NCBI GenBank assembly: GCA_017453985.1
Contig: JAFTDT010000097.1
Coordinates: 1-50,801 of the forward strand
Source: Clostridia bacterium
GTDB taxonomy: Bacteria > Bacillota > Clostridia > Oscillospirales > Butyricicoccaceae
DNA: 50,801 bases
Reading direction: 5' to 3'
Position numbers and translations under genes: made by a program. The notes beneath the pieces were generated by a model that was given only the letters and a program-made list of their open reading frames with translations, ran no database searches and had not been told where the DNA came from. Shown piece after piece: positions 32,785 through 41,075 of the stretch; position 1 is the stretch's first letter, and the number at the start of each line of letters is the position of its first letter.

Positions 32785-34782
32785 TTAGCTGATGTCGGCA
32801 AGCTCGAGATAGCGGCTGCCGCTTTCGGCGATGAAATCCTTTCTGCCGCTCAGGTTGTCTCCCAGCAGCAGGTCAAACATTATCTGCGTTGCCGTCTCGT
32901 CCTCCGGCATGACCTTTATCAGCCGGCGGGTATCCGGATTCATCGTGGTCTCCCACATCATCTCCGGCTCGTTTTCGCCCAGTCCCTTGGAGCGCATGAT
33001 GGTGTATTTCTTGCCATCCAGCTTCTTCAGTATCTCATCCTTTTCTTTTTCGGAAAAGGCAAAATAGGAGTCGTTTTTCACCGTTATCTCATACAGCGGG
33101 CTTTCTGCGATATACACATAGCCTTCGGTTATAAGTTTGGGCATGAGGCGGTATATCATCGTCAAAATCAGCGTGCGTATCTGAAAGCCGTCGAAGTCGG
33201 CGTCGGTGCAGATTATTACCTTATTCCAGCGCAGCGCCGAGAGGTCAAACGCCGTGACGTCGCGGCTTTTCGTTTTGACGTCCACGCCGCAGCCCAGCAC
33301 CTTTACCAAATCGGTGATTATCTCGGACTTAAAAATCTTGTCGTATTCAGCCTTGAGGCAGTTGAGGATCTTGCCGCGCACGGGCATTATCGCCTGAAAG
33401 TCCGGGTCGCGCCCCTGCTTGCAGGAGCCGAGTGCCGAGTCGCCTTCCACGATATACAGCTCGCGCCGGTCGATATCCTTTGTGCGGCAGTCCACGAATT
33501 TCTGCACGCGGTTGGCGATATCTACAGAGCCGGCGAGCTTCTTTTTCAGATTTATGCGGGTCTTTTCCGCCTGCTCGCGCGAGCGTTTGTTGACGAGCAC
33601 CTGTTCGGCGATGCGCTCCGCCTCCTGTCGGTTTTCGATGAAATAGACCTCAAGATTGGAGCGGAGGAACTCCGTCATCATCTCCTGAATAAAGCGGTTG
33701 TTTATCGCCTTCTTGGTTTGGTTTTCGTAAGAGGTGTAGGTGGAAAAGCCGTTGGTTATCAGAATGAGGCTGTCGGAGATATCACCGAAGGTTATCTTGC
33801 TCTCGTTTTTCTGATATTTACCGTTTTGCTTGAGATAGGCGTCCAGCGCGGAGACAAAGGCGCTCTTTGCCGCCTTGTCCGGCGCGCCGCCGTGCTCAAG
33901 CCAGGAGGAATTATGATAATACTCGATAAAGGGGTTTACCGCCGAGAAGCAGAACACAGCCTCGACCTTCACTTTGTAAGAGGGCTTGTCCTCACGGTCG
34001 CGTCCCGTTTTTTCGGTCTGGATGAGATACGGTTCGGTGATGGCAGTATCTCCGGCAAGCTCCTTGGCGTAGTCCAGTATGCCGTTGGGATAGATGAACT
34101 CGTAAGTGTCAAACTTGCCCGGTTCGATTTCGTATTTGAACACGAATTTCAGCCCAGAATTGACGACTGCCTGCTTTTTCAGCGTATCAAGAAAAAACTG
34201 CAGCGGTATATTGATATCGGTAAAGACGGCGATATCGGGCTTGAAGCGATGCACCGTGCCGCGGCGCTTGCCGCCGTAAGGCTCCTTCTGCATGCCGCTG
34301 GGGGCGTCGGTGCGATTTTCGCCGTGCTCAAAGTGCAGTCCGTATTTATACCCGTCGCGGTAGGATACCACGTCCATATATTCCGAGGCGTACTGGGTCG
34401 CGCAGGCGCCGAGTCCGTTCAGCCCGAGGGAAAACTCATAGTTTTCGCCGTCGGTGTTCTTGTACTTGCCGCCGGCATACAGCTCGCAATAGATAAGCTC
34501 CCAGTTATAGCGTTTTTCCTTTTCATTGTAGTCCAGCGGTACGCCTCTGCCGAAATCCTCCACCTCGATGGAGTCGTCGGCAAAGCGGGTCACATTGATG
34601 ACAGTGCCGTGCCCCTCGCGCGCCTCGTCTATGGAATTGGAAAGTATCTCAAAAAAAGCATGCTCGCAGCCCTCGATCCCATCGGAACCGAAGATGACGC
34701 CCGGACGCTTGCGCACACGGTCTGCGCCCTTGAGGGCGGATATGCTTTCATTGCCGTAATCTTGTTTTTGTTTCGTACTCAT
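32785..34782 (-). CDS. parE: Type IIA DNA topoisomerase subunit B (ParE-like, divergent)
   Basis: This is the ATPase subunit of the pair. The GHKL motifs are ILSNSIDEAREG (ATP Mg2+ Asn) and EVEDFGRGVPLD, with a GLNGLGACATQYAS lid. The transducer follows. The TOPRIM domain has LYIVEGDSALGSCKQGRDP, MPVRGKILN and CTDADFDGFQIRTLILT. The C-terminus has the usual GLGENEPEMMWETTMNP. Several motifs deviate from standard GyrB (SALGS for SAGGS, DADFDGFQ for DADVDGAH), so this is a distinct paralogue. ATG 34782 is chosen from the GGAGGGG five bases upstream. It has 665 residues. A consensus promoter lies at 34842-34814 on the minus strand. Confidence 0.88.
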   Translation of the reverse strand: MSTKQKQDYGNESISALKGADRVRKRPGVIFGSDGIEGCEHAFFEILSNSIDEAREGHGTVINVTRFADDSIEVEDFGRGVPLDYNEKEKRYNWELIYCELYAGGKYKNTDGENYEFSLGLNGLGACATQYASEYMDVVSYRDGYKYGLHFEHGENRTDAPSGMQKEPYGGKRRGTVHRFKPDIAVFTDINIPLQFFLDTLKKQAVVNSGLKFVFKYEIEPGKFDTYEFIYPNGILDYAKELAGDTAITEPYLIQTEKTGRDREDKPSYKVKVEAVFCFSAVNPFIEYYHNSSWLEHGGAPDKAAKSAFVSALDAYLKQNGKYQKNESKITFGDISDSLILITNGFSTYTSYENQTKKAINNRFIQEMMTEFLRSNLEVYFIENRQEAERIAEQVLVNKRSREQAEKTRINLKKKLAGSVDIANRVQKFVDCRTKDIDRRELYIVEGDSALGSCKQGRDPDFQAIMPVRGKILNCLKAEYDKIFKSEIITDLVKVLGCGVDVKTKSRDVTAFDLSALRWNKVIICTDADFDGFQIRTLILTMIYRLMPKLITEGYVYIAESPLYEITVKNDSYFAFSEKEKDEILKKLDGKKYTIMRSKGLGENEPEMMWETTMNPDTRRLIKVMPEDETATQIMFDLLLGDNLSGRKDFIAESGSRYLELADIS

Positions 34783-34813
34783 ATGCCCCTCCGCAAGAAA
34801 ACTCATACATTTC

Positions 34814-34842
34814 ATTTTAATAAATTTTGCTCATTATGTCAA
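34814..34842 (-). promoter_or_regulatory. Sigma-A promoter for the topoisomerase operon
   Basis: On the minus strand, a consensus TTGACA (34842-34837), a 17-bp spacer and TAAAAT (34819-34814) lie about 30 bp ahead of the start codon. Confidence 0.75.
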
Positions 34843-34860
34843 ACGAAAGGCGTATATGTT

Positions 34861-34888
34861 TTGGCATATAAGGTAAAAATTGTACTAT
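34861..34888 (+). promoter_or_regulatory. Promoter for the DUF2508-bofA pair
   Basis: TTGGCA (34861-34866) and TACTAT (34883-34888) are 16 bp apart, 24 bp before the start codon. It is divergent from the topoisomerase promoter. Confidence 0.45.
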
Positions 34889-34912
34889 AAATAATAATGG
34901 AGGTGGCGGTTT

Positions 34913-35167
34913 ATGACTCTTGCCGAAAAGGACAAGACGGACAGGAGGAGAAAGATTATGCATACGGAGGAGCAGAAGCGTCTCCTTGACGAGTATTATA
35001 ATACGCTCGCAGATCTCAGATATGCCCGAGCAGCGTTTGAAAACGCCGTCGATCCCGATGTGATAAGCGCGTGCGTATATGAGATAAACGCGGCGCAGAA
35101 AAGGTATTCGTATCTTTTGGCGCGGATAAAGGAAGAAAAAATAACCGCTCTTAAAATACTGAGATGA
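34913..35167 (+). CDS. DUF2508 family protein
   Basis: The product is a small, highly charged helical protein of 84 residues. Its core LLDEYYNTLADLRYARAAFE and YEINAAQKRYSYLLARIKEE match the DUF2508 (YaaL) pattern. In clostridia and bacilli this family sits directly upstream of bofA, as it does here with 9 bp between the genes. The function is unknown; the setting suggests sporulation. GGAGGTGG precedes the ATG; a second ATG 12 codons further in (34958) also follows a good AGGAGG and may be used. Confidence 0.78.
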   Translation: MTLAEKDKTDRRRKIMHTEEQKRLLDEYYNTLADLRYARAAFENAVDPDVISACVYEINAAQKRYSYLLARIKEEKITALKILR

Positions 35168-35176
35168 GGTGGACAG

Positions 35177-35434
35177 GTGGAAAAATATATCCTGTACGGG
35201 GCGGCGGCAGCGGTCATATTTGTCACGCTCAAGCTGTTCTCCGCCCCCATCAGATGGGGGATAAAGCTGCTGCTGAACACGCTTTTGGGGCTGGCGCTGC
35301 TGGTGCTGTTCAATTTCTTCGGCTCGTACATAGGCGTGACTCTCGGACTTAATCTTGTAAACGCGCTTGCCGTGGGGATATTCGGTCCCGCCGGTCTGGT
35401 GCTTTTGCTGATAATACGATGGCTGCTTTTATAA
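35177..35434 (+). CDS. bofA: BofA family pro-sigma-K processing inhibitor
   Basis: BofA is an integral membrane protein that holds the SpoIVFB protease inactive in the outer forespore membrane until SpoIVB signals. The 85-residue product has two or three hydrophobic segments and the family pattern: PIRWGIKLLLNTLLGLALL, then NFFGSYIGVTLGLNLVNALA and a final FGPAGLVLLLIIRWLL. It starts at a GTG after GAGGTGGACAG. SpoIVB, whose signal relieves BofA in B. subtilis, is encoded in this window at 45887. A terminator follows immediately. Confidence 0.85.
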   Translation: MEKYILYGAAAAVIFVTLKLFSAPIRWGIKLLLNTLLGLALLVLFNFFGSYIGVTLGLNLVNALAVGIFGPAGLVLLLIIRWLLL

Positions 35435-35441
35435 AGCTTCG

Positions 35442-35472
35442 ACTCCCGCGGCATAAGCTGCGGGAGTTTTTT
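35442..35472 (+). terminator. Intrinsic terminator after bofA
   Basis: ACTCCCGCGGC (35442-35452) pairs with GCTGCGGGAGT (35457-35467), one G-U pair, across a 4-nt loop, followed by a run of T residues. Confidence 0.85.
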
Positions 35473-35620
35473 ATAACAAGCAGAAACGCTAAAGATGATG
35501 AATAAATATTGATGACTTTGCAGCGGCAAAAAAGAAGATGAACCTAATTTGTGCGCGTTTTTATGCATATTCACCAGTTTGAAAGGCTGTTTTTTATCTA
35601 AAGTTCTGCATAATTATTTA

Positions 35621-35648
35621 TTGCAATTTATAATTATTCTGATATAAT
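35621..35648 (+). promoter_or_regulatory. Promoter for the amino-acid ABC transporter operon
   Basis: TTGCAA (35621-35626), a 16-bp spacer and TATAAT (35643-35648) preceded by TGA give an extended -10 element. RNA should start near 35655, so the gene must begin at ATG 35695. I see nothing else in the rest of the 260-bp gap between bofA and this operon. Confidence 0.7.
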
Positions 35649-35694
35649 GATATTCATACAAAACAAACAACAACTTTACGGGAGGAAGAAAAAA

Positions 35695-36552
35695 ATGAAA
35701 AAAATTATTGCTTTGACGCTGATTGCCGTTATCTGTGCCGCGATATTTGCGGGCTGCGGCGGCGGAGATGGCAACAAGATGCTCAGCCAGATCATGAAAG
35801 AGAAGAAGCTGGTGGTGGCGCTTAGCCCCGACTTCGCTCCGATGGAGTTTGTGGACACCAGCAAGACGGGACAGGAGCAGTACGTGGGCTTTGACGTGAG
35901 TCTTGCCAAGTACATAGCTCAGGAGCTGGGCGTGGAGCTGGTGATAGAGGCGATGGACTTCACATCCTGTCAGGCGGCGGTGCAGCTCGGCAGCGTAAAT
36001 ATGTCTATCTCCGGTTATTCCGCAACAGACGAGCGTAAGGAAAACTTTGCCATATCCGATTATTACTACGCAGGCGATAACGAATCCCGCCAGTGCATAA
36101 TGGTACTGAAGGACAGGCAGGCGGAGTTGAGCACGGCGGAGGCGTTTGCCGGCAAGAATGTAGCGGCGCAGAACGCATCGCTGCAAATGAATTTGCTCAC
36201 CTCGCAGCTTCCCGATGCAAATCCGGTGGCGATAGTCGACCTCGGCACGGCAGTGCTGGAGCTGATAAGCGGCAAGGTGGACGCGCTGTGCGTGGCAAAG
36301 GGCAACGGCGAGGCTTTTATTGCCAATTATCCGGAGCTGGCGCTCAGCGACTGGGAGTTCACCGTCGAGGACGAGGGCAATGTCATTCTTATCCCCAAGG
36401 GCGAGACTGCGCTGCTGGAAAAGGTGAACGAGATACTTCAGAAGGCGTATGACGCGGGCTATTACGGACCGTGGTACGACGAGGCGAAGGAACTGTCCGG
36501 CTCCGCGACAGCGCAGGAGCTGAGCATCCCGGAGGAGGGCAGCGCGGAATAA
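35695..36552 (+). CDS. Amino-acid ABC transporter substrate-binding lipoprotein
   Basis: This is an extracellular solute-binding protein of family 3, anchored as a lipoprotein. The signal sequence MKKIIALTLIAVICAAIFAG ends at a lipobox with the lipidated Cys at residue 21, followed by a Gly-rich linker. The two lobes are covered by VVALSPDFAPMEFVD, YVGFDVSLAKYIAQELG and ISGYSATDERKENFAIS (the usual ligand-loop region with an Asp and Arg). The latter implies an amino acid ligand. GGGAGGA lies 8 bp before the ATG. The permease and ATPase follow in order, then an M20 amidohydrolase. The ligand is unknown, but the linked hydrolase suggests an N-acyl amino acid or dipeptide-like compound. Confidence 0.9.
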   Translation: MKKIIALTLIAVICAAIFAGCGGGDGNKMLSQIMKEKKLVVALSPDFAPMEFVDTSKTGQEQYVGFDVSLAKYIAQELGVELVIEAMDFTSCQAAVQLGSVNMSISGYSATDERKENFAISDYYYAGDNESRQCIMVLKDRQAELSTAEAFAGKNVAAQNASLQMNLLTSQLPDANPVAIVDLGTAVLELISGKVDALCVAKGNGEAFIANYPELALSDWEFTVEDEGNVILIPKGETALLEKVNEILQKAYDAGYYGPWYDEAKELSGSATAQELSIPEEGSAE

Positions 36553-36596
36553 GAGCCGAAAAACCCGCAGGATAAAAAGGAAATGGGGAGATACCT

Positions 36597-37268
36597 TTGT
36601 TTGAAAATCTGATAGACAAGGTCATAGTGCGCTATTGGGACGTCTTTCTGCTGGAAGGGCTGAAATATACTCTTGCGCTCTCAGCGATAGCGGTGTGCGG
36701 CGGCTTTATCTTCGGATCGCTGCTGGCGCTGATGAAGATGTCAAAGCTGGCGCCGCTGCGCTGGATAGCGGCGGTGTATATCGAGGTGATACGCGGCACG
36801 CCGATACTGCTGCAGCTCTACCTGTTCTATTTCATGCTGCCGCAGTGGCTGCCGATGCTGGAGCTGTCAAAGTTCACATGCGTGTCAGTCGCGCTTATCG
36901 TGAACAGCGCGGCATATGTTTCGGAGATAATACGCTCCGGCATACAGGCGGTGGATCCCGGACAGATGGAGGCCGCCCGCAGCCTCGGACTCAGCAAGAC
37001 GCAGGCGATGGTAAGGATAATAATCCCGCAGGCGATAAAGAACATACTTCCCGCCATGGGCAACGAGTTCATCATGATGGTAAAGGAGACCTCGCTGGCG
37101 TCCACGTTTTTCATCGGCGACATAATGACGGCGTATCGCACGGTGCAGGGCGCCACATATCTGGTCATCGAGCCGCTGATATTCACCGGCATAATATACT
37201 TTGTCCTGACGTTCCTTTTGAGCAAGGTCGTCGGCGTGTTTGAAAGGAGGATGCAGGCAAGTGATTGA
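36597..37268 (+). CDS. Polar amino-acid ABC transporter permease (HisM/GlnP type)
   Basis: The 223-residue membrane subunit has five predicted helices. The HEAAMG-type signature is [17 protein letters not shown]. The EAA loop, [20 protein letters not shown], contacts the ATPase. It starts with TTG six bases after GGGGAG and has no better ATG. It overlaps the ATPase gene by 8 bp. Membership of the polar amino acid family is clear; the specificity comes from the binding protein and cannot be stated. Confidence 0.93.
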   Translation: MFENLIDKVIVRYWDVFLLEGLKYTLALSAIAVCGGFIFGSLLALMKMSKLAPLRWIAAVYIEVIRGTPILLQLYLFYFMLPQWLPMLELSKFTCVSVALIVNSAAYVSEIIRSGIQAVDPGQMEAARSLGLSKTQAMVRIIIPQAIKNILPAMGNEFIMMVKETSLASTFFIGDIMTAYRTVQGATYLVIEPLIFTGIIYFVLTFLLSKVVGVFERRMQASD

Positions 37269-37989
37269 GGTACGCGGACTGCATAAGAGCTTCGGCGCGC
37301 TCCATGTGCTGAAGGGCATAGACGAGCATATATACAAGGGCGAGGCGGTATCCATCATCGGTCCCTCCGGCAGCGGCAAAAGCACCTTTCTGCGCTGTAT
37401 CAATCTGCTTGAAACGCCGGAGCAGGGACAGGTGATATTCGAGGGCAGCGATATCACGGCAAAGGGTGCGAAAATCGACCGCTATCGCCAGAAGATGGGC
37501 ATGGTGTTCCAGCAGTTCAACGTTTTTCCCCACATGACCGTGGAGGAAAATATCACGCTGGCGCCGGTCATGCTGAAAAAGATGAGCAAGGCGGACGCCC
37601 AAAGCAAGGCAAGGGAGCTGCTGGAGCGCGTGGGGCTGCTCGACAAGCTGAACGAGTATCCGCGCCGCCTTTCCGGCGGGCAAAAGCAGCGGCTCGCCAT
37701 CGTGCGGGCGCTGGCGATGGAGCCGGACGTGATGCTGTTTGACGAGCCGACGTCCGCGCTTGACCCGGAGATGGTCGGCGAGGTGCTGAACGTCATAAAG
37801 GACTTTGTAGAGAGCGGCATGACCAGCATCATCGTCACCCATGAGATGGCGTTTGCCCGTGAGGTGTCGAACAGAGTGCTGTTCATGGACGAGGGCGTGA
37901 TAATGGAGCAGGGAAGCCCGGATGAGATATTCAATTATCCGAAAAATCAGAGGACGCAGGACTTCCTCCGGCGCGTTCTTCAGCATTGA
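37261..37989 (+). CDS. Polar amino-acid ABC transporter ATP-binding protein (GlnQ type)
   Basis: This is the ATPase of the importer, 242 residues. Walker A is [10 protein letters not shown], the Q-loop [13 protein letters not shown], the ABC signature [12 protein letters not shown], Walker [19 protein letters not shown] and the switch His is in [10 protein letters not shown], all typical of GlnQ. The start is GTG 37261, ten bases after AAGGAGG (37244-37250), inside the end of the permease gene. The next gene begins 10 bp downstream. Confidence 0.94.
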   Translation: MIEVRGLHKSFGALHVLKGIDEHIYKGEAVSIIGPSGSGKSTFLRCINLLETPEQGQVIFEGSDITAKGAKIDRYRQKMGMVFQQFNVFPHMTVEENITLAPVMLKKMSKADAQSKARELLERVGLLDKLNEYPRRLSGGQKQRLAIVRALAMEPDVMLFDEPTSALDPEMVGEVLNVIKDFVESGMTSIIVTHEMAFAREVSNRVLFMDEGVIMEQGSPDEIFNYPKNQRTQDFLRRVLQH

Positions 37990-37999
37990 GGTGAAAAAG

Positions 38000-39445
38000 A
38001 TGGAAAAGAGCAAGGTTTTTGAGATAATAGAGGCAAAGCAGGACGTTTTCAACGACGTGAACGACAAGATATGGGAGTTTGCAGAGCTGTCTTTGATGGA
38101 ATACAAGTCCATGGAGCTTTACGTCAAGGTGCTGAAGGAGCAGGGCTTTGCGGTGGAAACGAATATCGCCGGCGTGCCGACGGCTTTCACCGGCACTTAC
38201 GGCAGCGGCAAGCCGGTGATAGGCATACTGGCGGAATATGACGCGCTGAGCGGGCTTTCGCAGGAGGCGGGAGTCGCCGAGAGAAAGGAGCTTGTACCCG
38301 GAGGCAGCGGGCACGGCTGCGGTCATAATGCGCTCGGCGCAGGCTCGCTCGCCGCCGCGATAGGCATAAAGGCTTATCTGGAGGCAAGGGGAGAGGGCAG
38401 CGGCACGGTGATATTTTACGGCTGCCCTGGCGAAGAGGGCGGCGCGGGCAAGGCGTTCATGGCGCGCGAGGGCGTGTTTTACGCGCTGGACGCCGCGCTG
38501 ACGTGGCACCCCGGCGACGCTAATATCGTCAGCAGCGGCACCTGCAATTCGAGCATACAGGTGGAGTATAAGTTCACCGGCGTCGCCTCTCATGCGGCGG
38601 GCAGCCCGGAGCACGGGCGCTCTGCGCTGGACGCGGTAGAGCTGATGAATATCGGCGTGCAGTTTTTGCGTGAGCATATGCCGGACTCCGCGCGTGTGCA
38701 TTACGCCATAACCGATGCGGGCGGCAATTCGCCCAATGTGGTGCAGCCGACGGCTCAAGTGCTTTACATGGTGCGTTCAAAGAAGGTCAAGGAGGCGCTG
38801 GCGCTGCTGCAGAGGGTGGATAATATCTCCAAGGGCGCGGCGCTGATGACGGACACACAGATAACGCGGCGCTTTATAGACGGTACGGCAAATACCGTCC
38901 CCAACAAGACGCTGGAGGAGCTGCTGCAGAAAAATCTGGAGCAGGCGGAGCTGCCGGTATATACCGCCGAGGAAAAAGCCTTTGCCGACAAGCTGAAGAC
39001 TACCTATGAGACACATCATCTGCCCGGACACGCCGAGGAAAAAACGCCGGAAATAATGGAGTATGTAAAGGCGCAGAGCAATAACGGCGCAAAATCCCTG
39101 AATGATTTTGTCATACCGTATATGTATTCGGAAAAGCAGGGCATGGGCTCCACCGACGTGGGCGACGTGAGCTGGCAGACGCCGACGGCGCAGCTCGGCA
39201 CCGTGGTCTTTGCATCCGGCACGCCCGGGCATTCCTGGCAGAACGTCGCCATAGGCAAGACGAGCATCGCGCACAAGGGAATATTGCTGGCAGGCAAGGT
39301 GCTTGCCGCGGCAGCGATAGACCTGTATGAAAATCCGGAGATAATCAAAGCCGCCAAGGCGGAACACGCCAAGGCGACGGAGGAGGGCTATACCTGCCCG
39401 ATAGAAAAGGACGCCGTGCCGACAGCCGTCGGCGGCAAGATGTGA
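38000..39445 (+). CDS. M20 family amidohydrolase (AbgB-like)
   Basis: The product is a 481-residue metal-dependent amidohydrolase. The metal site appears in GSGHGCGHNALGAGSLAAA, CPGEEGGAGKAFM and AALTWHPGD, with the dimerization lid from about 185 to 300 (VEYKFTGVASHAAGSPEHG) and the AbgB-type ending MGSTDVGDVSWQTPTAQ with GTPGHSWQN. AbgB cleaves p-aminobenzoyl-glutamate; relatives cleave N-acyl amino acids and dipeptides. Here it is linked to an amino-acid importer, so it likely releases an amino acid from the imported compound. ATG 38000 follows GAGGTG. There is no signal peptide. A terminator separates it from the convergent gene. Confidence 0.9.
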   Translation: MEKSKVFEIIEAKQDVFNDVNDKIWEFAELSLMEYKSMELYVKVLKEQGFAVETNIAGVPTAFTGTYGSGKPVIGILAEYDALSGLSQEAGVAERKELVPGGSGHGCGHNALGAGSLAAAIGIKAYLEARGEGSGTVIFYGCPGEEGGAGKAFMAREGVFYALDAALTWHPGDANIVSSGTCNSSIQVEYKFTGVASHAAGSPEHGRSALDAVELMNIGVQFLREHMPDSARVHYAITDAGGNSPNVVQPTAQVLYMVRSKKVKEALALLQRVDNISKGAALMTDTQITRRFIDGTANTVPNKTLEELLQKNLEQAELPVYTAEEKAFADKLKTTYETHHLPGHAEEKTPEIMEYVKAQSNNGAKSLNDFVIPYMYSEKQGMGSTDVGDVSWQTPTAQLGTVVFASGTPGHSWQNVAIGKTSIAHKGILLAGKVLAAAAIDLYENPEIIKAAKAEHAKATEEGYTCPIEKDAVPTAVGGKM

Positions 39446-39530
39446 ATAATACATTTTCAAAAAGCTGCGACCTGTGGTGAAAATTGATTTTACCTTTGAG
39501 CGCGATAATCGTATTCCGTGACAGGAAGGC

Positions 39531-39562
39531 AAAAGCTGAGCAGAATTGTCTGCTCAGCTTTT
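39531..39562. terminator. Bidirectional terminator
   Basis: AAAAGCTGAGCAGA (39531-39544) pairs perfectly with TCTGCTCAGCTTTT (39549-39562) across a 4-nt loop, with A/T runs on both sides. It lies between the convergent amidohydrolase and flavodoxin-ferredoxin genes. Confidence 0.9.
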
Positions 39563-39581
39563 ATGCAGGTGTATATTTTTG

Positions 39582-40331
39582 TTATTTTACCGCGGGGCAG
39601 CGGTAGCGCGGCTTGCCGACGGAGGCGCGTCCGTATTCTATCGCCGCGGCGGGACAGCCGCAGATGCACGCCATGCAGTGCGTGCAATTGCCGTTCCATA
39701 CGGGTCTGCCGCTTTTCATTTCTATGTTTTTCAGCGGGCAGACGTCCGCGCATTTTCCGCAGGAGAAGCAGGCGGCGGATACCGTAAATTTCCTGTCCTT
39801 TACAAAAAAGTGAAAGAAAAAGCGATTGACGGCGGAGTACAGCACTCCGCCGAGAGCGCCGCAGTGACCCGGTTTCGGCTCTTCGCGCCTTATCCGCTCC
39901 GCCAGCGAAAGAATGTCCGGCTCCGCTTTTGCCACGATGCGCCGCGCCTCGGCTTCCTCCGGTACGGGGAACATGGCAACGTAGTTTTCGGGCATGATTA
40001 TCTGCGCACAGCCCATATACTGCATGCCCATCTCCTCGCACAGCCGCTTTGCATGTCTGCCGGCACTGCCAATGCTGTTGCCGCAAGTGAGTGTAAAGTA
40101 AAACTGCTTGCTGCCGGTAAGCTTTGCACGCCGCAGCCAGTCGCGCACGATGCGTGGGAGCTGCCAGGCGTAGGTGGGCGCAGCGACGACCCACGGGCGC
40201 TCGGAATTCAGCTCGGAAAAATCTTCGTTTCGTATAAGCGTAAAAATATCCGTCGCCTCGTCCGCAAGCTCTGCGGCAAGCCTTTCCGCAACGTATTTGC
40301 TGTTGCCGGTGGCGGAAAAATACAGTATCAT
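39582..40331 (-). CDS. EFR1 family flavodoxin-ferredoxin protein
   Basis: The 249-residue protein fuses a flavodoxin-like domain (LYFSATGNSKYVAERLA, with the FMN phosphate loop, then VVAAPTYAWQLPRIV) to two ferredoxin motifs, CFSCGKCADVC with CPL following, and CTHCMACICGCPA near residues 195-230. It can therefore carry FMN and two [4Fe-4S] clusters and shuttle electrons in the cytoplasm. Proteins of this EFR1 type are common in anaerobic clostridia and their partners are mostly unknown. It is on the minus strand after the XRE-cupin gene, 18 bp away, so the two may be co-transcribed; a role in the regulated pathway is possible but unproven. Confidence 0.9.
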   Translation of the reverse strand: MILYFSATGNSKYVAERLAAELADEATDIFTLIRNEDFSELNSERPWVVAAPTYAWQLPRIVRDWLRRAKLTGSKQFYFTLTCGNSIGSAGRHAKRLCEEMGMQYMGCAQIIMPENYVAMFPVPEEAEARRIVAKAEPDILSLAERIRREEPKPGHCGALGGVLYSAVNRFFFHFFVKDRKFTVSAACFSCGKCADVCPLKNIEMKSGRPVWNGNCTHCMACICGCPAAAIEYGRASVGKPRYRCPAVK

Positions 40332-40349
40332 ATACGCTCCTCCTCAAGC

Positions 40350-40931
40350 TTATTTTTCCGCAAAGGGATTGGGATAATTGGCAATGAGAAAGGTTACGTT
40401 TTTCGTGGTGCGATTAGTCCAGATATGAGTCGCCTCGGAGGAAAAATGCGCGGTATCTCCCGGATAAAGCTCAAAATGCTTTTGGTTGATAAAAAGCGTG
40501 AGTATACCCTCCAAAACATAAATGAACTCCTCGCCCTGATGCTTGTATGATGCGGGAGCGGCAGTCTCCGGATAGGGAGGCAGCGTAATCTGACGGAACA
40601 TCATCTGTTTGTCCGCGGGAAAGGCGGAAAGGTCTGTATGTATCTGATGCTCATCGGAAAGCTGCGTGTTCCTGCGCTGATAGCTGCGAAGTATCAGCTT
40701 GTCCTCGGGGAGAGAGGGCGCGACGTTCTCCAGTATCTCATATATGTCGCAGTCCATGGCAGCGGCGATGTCCAGCAGAGAATCCACGGCGATCGTGCTT
40801 ATGCCGCGCTCAAACTGGGACAAAAATCCGGTGGAAAGCCCGGTGCGGTCGCCCAGCTCCTTCAGAGTGAGCCCCTTTTGCTGGCGTATAGCCTTTACCT
40901 TTTGACCTATCATTTTTGACAAGTTCATCAC
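40350..40931 (-). CDS. XRE-cupin transcriptional regulator
   Basis: The 193-residue protein has an XRE helix-turn-helix at about residues 9-64 (KAIRQQKGLTLKELGDRTG, LSTGFLSQFERGIST) and a C-terminal cupin at about 110-185 with YKHQGEEFIYVLEGILTLF and LYPGDTAHFSSEATHIW, a small-ligand sensor. Such regulators often control amino acid or polyamine use and are encoded beside their targets. It is divergent from the 3-hydroxyproline-type operon at 41076 across 144 bp with two good promoters, so it most likely regulates that operon and itself. The ligand is unknown; hydroxyproline or a pyrroline is a reasonable guess. Confidence 0.9.
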   Translation of the reverse strand: MMNLSKMIGQKVKAIRQQKGLTLKELGDRTGLSTGFLSQFERGISTIAVDSLLDIAAAMDCDIYEILENVAPSLPEDKLILRSYQRRNTQLSDEHQIHTDLSAFPADKQMMFRQITLPPYPETAAPASYKHQGEEFIYVLEGILTLFINQKHFELYPGDTAHFSSEATHIWTNRTTKNVTFLIANYPNPFAEK

Positions 40932-40940
40932 CTCATATTA

Positions 40941-40969
40941 AATATACAATATTTTTGCATAAAGGTCAA
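40941..40969 (-). promoter_or_regulatory. Promoter for the XRE-cupin gene
   Basis: On the minus strand, TTGACC (40969-40964), a 17-bp spacer and TATATT (40946-40941) lie just before the start codon. The predicted RNA leader is very short. Confidence 0.6.
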
Positions 40970-40998
40970 TAATTTCATAAAATCGCAATAAACAAATA

Positions 40999-41050
40999 GT
41001 CAAATTTATATATGTGAATATTGACAAACATAATTTTGATATTATATAAT
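40999..41050 (+). promoter_or_regulatory. Strong promoter for the reductase/dehydratase operon with overlapping inverted repeat
   Basis: Consensus TTGACA (41021-41026), an 18-bp spacer and consensus TATAAT (41045-41050). GTCAA at 40999-41003 and TTGAC at 41021-41025 form an inverted repeat over the -35 box. GTCAATA at the divergent promoter (40965-40971) mirrors TATTGAC here (41019-41025). These are candidate operator half-sites for the adjacent XRE-cupin protein. Confidence 0.6.
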
Positions 41051-41075
41051 TTAGTAAAAATCGGAGGTGGAAAAG

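Noticed and set aside
32554-34890. A 778-codon open frame on the plus strand opposite the ParE-like gene, and similar long antisense frames at 30667-32451, 467-2020 and 6228-7844.
   Set aside because: They are exact antisense shadows of well-recognised genes, have no ribosome binding sites or family motifs, and arise because the host rarely uses codons whose complement is a stop (TTA, CTA, TCA).
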